From contig JAGFZV010000001.1 of assembly GCA_017889545.1 (NCBI GenBank), positions 1 through 64,000 on the forward strand: 64,000 bases of DNA, read 5' to 3'. Source of the DNA: Bacillota bacterium. GTDB taxonomy: Bacteria; Bacillota; Negativicutes; CTSoil-072. Under the pieces are notes generated by a model, which saw only the letters and a list, made by a program, of their open reading frames with translations, had not been told where the DNA came from and ran no database searches. Made by a program: the position numbers and the translations under genes. How positions within the stretch are numbered: position 1 is the stretch's first letter; every line of letters begins with the position of its first letter. This document shows, one piece after another, positions 60,485 to 64,000 of the stretch.

Positions 60485-61699
60485 CTACTTTCGCAGCAGC
60501 CCCTTGAGAATCTCCATCTGCCGCGGCAGGCAATTCTTGATGGCGTAGCGGTCCAAAATCGTCTGCCGGGCGTTTTTGCGCAAACGTTCCATGGCAGCGC
60601 GATTGTCCAGCGCTTCGCAGACCCGGTCCGCAATTTTTTCCGGTGAAAAGAAATCGACCAGCAGGCCGTTTTCGCCGTCGCGGATGACTTCCCGCACCGG
60701 CTGGGTATCAGACGCCACCAGCAGGCAGCCGGCGGACATTGCTTCGAGCATCGACCAGGAAAGGACAAACGGGCGGGTAAGGTATACATGAACGGAGGAC
60801 GCCTGCAAAACCTGGCGGTAACGGTGAAAAGGAAGCAAGCCGGTGAAATGCAGCCGCGACATATCGGGCTGCAATTTCTGCAGCATGAGATCCTTGTAGG
60901 ACTGGCCTTCCGGCAGCTGCCGCCCATAAGCGACCCGATCGGCGCCAACAACGACAATCTGGCATTTGGGACGCCGCGCCATGACCAGCGCCATCGCTTC
61001 CATGAATTGCGGGAAACCGCGGTACGGCTCCATGCCGCGCGCGACATACGTTACAATTTCATCCATCCCCGTCAGATCAATGCCCTGTTCGGGCAGCACT
61101 AAGGCCGATCCGGGCTGCGGCTGCAGATAATCGGTATCAATCCCGTCATGAATGACGTCGATTTTCGGTTGAAACTCAGGCGGGAACTGGCGGTGCTGCC
61201 ACTGCGTCGGCGAAATGCCGCGGTCGCAGCTGTACAAATCAATTAGGATCGGCGCATTCTTCAGGCGAATACGGGCTTCGTCATCCGGCGTCAGCGGCTG
61301 GGAAGGATCAAAGTCGGCATCGGTACCGTGCGCATGATAAAACCATTCAAAAAAACAGACGAGCGGCGCGCGGGGAAAAATGTCTTTGATCAGCATCGTC
61401 GGTCCCCAGCCGGAATGGCCGTAAACAATATCCGGAACAAACCCCTGCTCCTTGAGCTGGGTTCCCATTCGGTACACGGCCTGCGCCTGAATCACAGCCC
61501 CTTCGAGCGGCTTGATATAGCTGTGCGTGTCCGGTTTGGGCTCACGGTGGTTGGTATACATCACTTTAAACACGTTGGCCAGACTGCCTTCCTGCCGCTG
61601 CGTGCCGAACACGACGCGGTTGGCGGGATCAGCCGCCAACATGCTGGCCAGGCGGACAAACTGGGCGGGAAAATTGGGATGCAAAAACAAAATTTTCAT
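60485..61699 (-). CDS. GT4-family glycosyltransferase
   Basis: A 404-residue GT-B enzyme. The start KILFLHPNFPAQFVRLASMLA and an N-terminal domain of the Glyco_trans_4 type (VIQAQAVYRMGTQLKEQGFVPDIVYGHSGWGPTMLIKDIF) are followed by a C-terminal donor domain with VTYVARGMEPYRGFPQFMEAM, VVGADRVAYG, and the E-x7-E type region FVLSWSMLEAMSAGCLLVASDTQPVREVI. The gene overlaps the GT41-like gene by ATGA (61696-61699). It lies just upstream of the riboswitch and adhesin and may extend glycans started by its neighbour (inference). Confidence 0.87.
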   Translation of the reverse strand: MKILFLHPNFPAQFVRLASMLAADPANRVVFGTQRQEGSLANVFKVMYTNHREPKPDTHSYIKPLEGAVIQAQAVYRMGTQLKEQGFVPDIVYGHSGWGPTMLIKDIFPRAPLVCFFEWFYHAHGTDADFDPSQPLTPDDEARIRLKNAPILIDLYSCDRGISPTQWQHRQFPPEFQPKIDVIHDGIDTDYLQPQPGSALVLPEQGIDLTGMDEIVTYVARGMEPYRGFPQFMEAMALVMARRPKCQIVVVGADRVAYGRQLPEGQSYKDLMLQKLQPDMSRLHFTGLLPFHRYRQVLQASSVHVYLTRPFVLSWSMLEAMSAGCLLVASDTQPVREVIRDGENGLLVDFFSPEKIADRVCEALDNRAAMERLRKNARQTILDRYAIKNCLPRQMEILKGLLRK

Positions 61700-64000
61700 A
61701 GCGCACCTCGCTCTATGCGTTCATTCCACATCCGGAGCAACGCTTCTTCATACGCCGGCTGGGCGGCGGAACCATTAAACAATGTTTCGCGGACATGGGC
61801 CTTGATATGGGTGTGGAGACGTTGACGCAACATGGCATCTTCAGCCAGCGTTACCGCCCAATCGACATATTCCTGTTCGCTGGCGGCGATCCCCTCGGTA
61901 ACGCCCAGCGCCCGCAGCAAATACGCACCCCAGCGGCTGCGTGCCATATCGCCTTCCTGCGTGATGATGGGCAGACCCATAAACAGCGCTTCCATATTCG
62001 TGGTCCAGCCGCCATAGGGGTAGGTGTCCAATTGAACGTCGGACAGTGCCAAAAGCCCCATCAGATCGCTCGCCTGCCGCAGCGGGGGCAGAATGATCAG
62101 CCGGTCGGCAACCTTGGCCTGCCGGGCCGCGGTAAGCAAGCGGTCGGTCAGTTGATGATGAATGCTGGGCGGGTTCATATAGGGTTTCAAAACAATCCAG
62201 GCCTGCGGCGCGCGCTGCAGGATTTGGACCAGCAAACGGTCCCGCTGCGGCGCATGCTTAATTCCGTTGGCGCAGGAAACGAAAACTACTGCCTCCTCCG
62301 GCAGGTTGAAGTCGCGCCGATTTGGCATCTGCTGCGGCATCAACGGCGGATATTGCGCCGCACCAAGATTCGGCAAGCGGATCAGTTTTTCCCGGTAATG
62401 GCTGTCGCCGTCCGGCGGCTCATGGTCGCCGCTGACATAGTAATCAATCGTCGGCAAGCCGGAGGTGATCCCGTGGCCGACCAAGACAGCCTGCACCGGT
62501 GCGAGCCGGAAGGCGGCCAGCATATACGTGACCGGATCCATGCCCAGGTCGGCATATACGAGAATATCCAAGTCCTGCTCCCGGATCGTTTGCGCAATGC
62601 TTTGGATATCCTGAAGATTTTTCATCTGAATAAACTGATCGCAATTCCGGCGGAATAATTCGGTCATATCGTCCTGCCGTTCACCCAGGGCAAAAACAGT
62701 GACCGCAAATTTTTCCCGGTCGTGATGCAAAATGCGGTTGACCATATAGTAACTGACAGCCTGGCTGGCAAAGTTGCGGGAAACATAGCCCACCCGGAGT
62801 TTTCCGTCCGCCCGGCCCGGCCGCCGTTTCGGCGTCTCTTTGACCCCGGGATACAAGCGGTGCATATTGAAAACCAGGAAGTCACCAAGCGCATTCAACG
62901 CTTCCAGGTTGTTGCCGCCCACATAGGTGGAGCGCCAAAATGCAGTCATCGCTTCTTCAATGAATGCATTGAAAAAAGCCGGCGTCATCAGGCGTTTTTG
63001 CTTGACTGCCTCTCCGCACAGATCCAGGGCGTATTTCAGCAGCTTTTGCCGGTGTTCTTCGCGGGCGTTGAAATACGGCAGGTTGAGCATCCAGAAAATA
63101 ATGATCGCTTTGCAAAAAACGGGGATATATTTTGAACTCCACAATTTTCCGGCGTCAAGAGCAATCCGGTCAGCCGAAAACGGGGCATAGAGGGATGTGA
63201 GCAAGAGACGCGGATACCAGTTATTGTCATTTGAAGTCAATAGCTTGGCTGCCAGATCCTGTTCTTCGGCCGGAATGGTCAAACGCAGATTGAGAGCCGA
63301 AAAGACGTTCAAAAAAACTTGACGCCAGAGGCTGACCAGCAGCCACTGCTGTTTATCGTTGATTTGTTTTAGGGCGGTTACCGGCGTTTGGCTGAAATAG
63401 TCATGCAGTTTGCTGCGCAAGGTAAGACAGATGCGCAGCAGCGCCGCTTCCTGCACGGGATGAAGTCCCCCGCAGCGCGGCGGCAGTCGGCGGGCAGCGA
63501 ACCATTGCCCGGCAAATTCCCAAAGCAAAGAACTCTGCGTCATGGAATCGATAGACCGCAAGCAATAATCAAAATACAAATCCGTAAACAAGGCCCGATC
63601 GGCTGTTTTTTGTTTTTCAAACCCTTCGTACCGGGTCCGGAATTCCTGAATGACCTGTTTCCAGGAGACTGTTCGCGCCTTGTCGACTGTTGCAGGGATC
63701 TGAAACTTCGCTTCCAGTTCGGCAAAGTTTACCGGGTTCCTGGTTTCGCGCCGGGCAGACAAGTCCTGCGACAGCAGCGGCTGAGCTGCGGGAAGTTTTG
63801 GCTGTGGCCGGACCGGTTTTTTCCCCGATAACAATTCCTTGTAGAGTGCCAGGTACTCATCAGTCATGCGGCGCGCCGTGAATCGATCCATAACAGACTG
63901 CCGGGCGGCTTCACCGACAATTTGACTCCGCCCCGGATCGTTCAGGAACAGAGCCAAGCCAGCAGCCAAATCCTCGCTGTCGCGCATCCGGGCCAGATAG
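61696..64000 (-). CDS. GT4-GT41 (SPINDLY-like) glycosyltransferase fusion, partial
   Basis: At least 768 residues; the frame is open to the right edge, so the 5' end is missing. The first 55 visible residues (GLALFLNDPGRSQIVGEAARQSVMDRFTARRMTDEYLALYKEL) look like the end of a GT4 domain. A helical middle follows. The C-terminal half is a GT41/SPINDLY-type O-GlcNAc-transferase-like domain: LRVGYVSRNF, VLVGHGITSGLPTIDYYVSGD, VVFVSCANGIKHAPQRD and LDTYPYGGWTTNMEALFMGLPIIT. GT41 enzymes add sugars to protein side chains in the cytoplasm, including the HMW1C enzymes that glycosylate TPS adhesins. The nearby adhesin and RTX proteins are the likely targets (inference). Confidence 0.87.
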   Translation of the reverse strand, partial: YLARMRDSEDLAAGLALFLNDPGRSQIVGEAARQSVMDRFTARRMTDEYLALYKELLSGKKPVRPQPKLPAAQPLLSQDLSARRETRNPVNFAELEAKFQIPATVDKARTVSWKQVIQEFRTRYEGFEKQKTADRALFTDLYFDYCLRSIDSMTQSSLLWEFAGQWFAARRLPPRCGGLHPVQEAALLRICLTLRSKLHDYFSQTPVTALKQINDKQQWLLVSLWRQVFLNVFSALNLRLTIPAEEQDLAAKLLTSNDNNWYPRLLLTSLYAPFSADRIALDAGKLWSSKYIPVFCKAIIIFWMLNLPYFNAREEHRQKLLKYALDLCGEAVKQKRLMTPAFFNAFIEEAMTAFWRSTYVGGNNLEALNALGDFLVFNMHRLYPGVKETPKRRPGRADGKLRVGYVSRNFASQAVSYYMVNRILHHDREKFAVTVFALGERQDDMTELFRRNCDQFIQMKNLQDIQSIAQTIREQDLDILVYADLGMDPVTYMLAAFRLAPVQAVLVGHGITSGLPTIDYYVSGDHEPPDGDSHYREKLIRLPNLGAAQYPPLMPQQMPNRRDFNLPEEAVVFVSCANGIKHAPQRDRLLVQILQRAPQAWIVLKPYMNPPSIHHQLTDRLLTAARQAKVADRLIILPPLRQASDLMGLLALSDVQLDTYPYGGWTTNMEALFMGLPIITQEGDMARSRWGAYLLRALGVTEGIAASEQEYVDWAVTLAEDAMLRQRLHTHIKAHVRETLFNGSAAQPAYEEALLRMWNERIERGAL

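Noticed and set aside
1-64000. tRNA, rRNA or insertion-sequence transposase genes
   Set aside because: The gaps between genes are mostly short and hold terminators, promoters and small repeats; I saw no cloverleaf or transposase motif.

Overview
The window reads as chromosomal DNA from an anaerobic Firmicute with a two-membrane envelope, most likely a Negativicute of the Sporomusa/Pelosinus kind. The evidence is Firmicute-style ribosome binding sites and sigma-A promoters, together with outer-membrane features: a PilQ-type secretin, a signal-peptide beta-barrel protein ending in YRF, a two-partner-secretion (TPS) type adhesin and a heptosyltransferase-like enzyme. The genus is inference. No rRNA, tRNA, CRISPR array, transposase or phage gene was seen.

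Layout. 0-7 kb: a DUF3100 membrane-protein pair, divergent argC, an ABC-F ATPase, and a ferritin-like/encapsulin operon divergent from a ComK-like protein. 7-11 kb: a toxin-antitoxin pair, the pilus genes pilP-pilQ without the rest of their operon, and an AAA_14/DUF4143 ATPase. 11-19 kb: sugar-nucleotide genes (pgi, galE, galU, a phosphohexomutase, manC) interrupted by two AbrB-type toxin-antitoxin loci, one with a frameshifted PIN toxin. 19-23 kb: a second AAA_14/DUF4143 ATPase, an exported Met-rich rhodanese, a small protein, a shortened VanZ protein and a UspA protein. 23-26.4 kb: a SWIM/SNF2 helicase. 26.4-41.6 kb: one minus-strand run, rfbBACD, gmd, fcl, then a small non-ribosomal peptide cluster (PaaK-like ligase, acyl ligase-carrier protein, a C-A-PCP-TE synthetase, Sfp-type phosphopantetheinyl transferase, asparagine synthase). 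41.8-64 kb: a beta-barrel protein, then a surface-protein and glycosylation island with three RTX-type calcium-repeat proteins, a TPS-type adhesin with GLUG and MBG repeats, and three glycosyltransferases, the last a GT41/SPINDLY-like enzyme that runs off the right edge.

How it fits together. Pgi, ManC, the phosphohexomutase, GalU, GalE, Gmd, Fcl and RfbABCD together can supply GDP-mannose, GDP-fucose, UDP-glucose, UDP-galactose and dTDP-rhamnose. These could feed both the surface glycosyltransferases and the peptide cluster. The most striking regulatory element is a cyclic-di-GMP-I (GEMM-I) riboswitch with its own terminator, in the leader of the adhesin. The gene that follows, a 1,230-residue RTX protein, is only 30 bp downstream of the adhesin, so the riboswitch may control both.

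Two dispersed repeat families run through the window. One comprises 67-bp perfect palindromes with a GGGGACG core, plus single arms. The other comprises MITE-like elements with about 17-bp terminal inverted repeats that sit against, or supply, the stop codons of genes.
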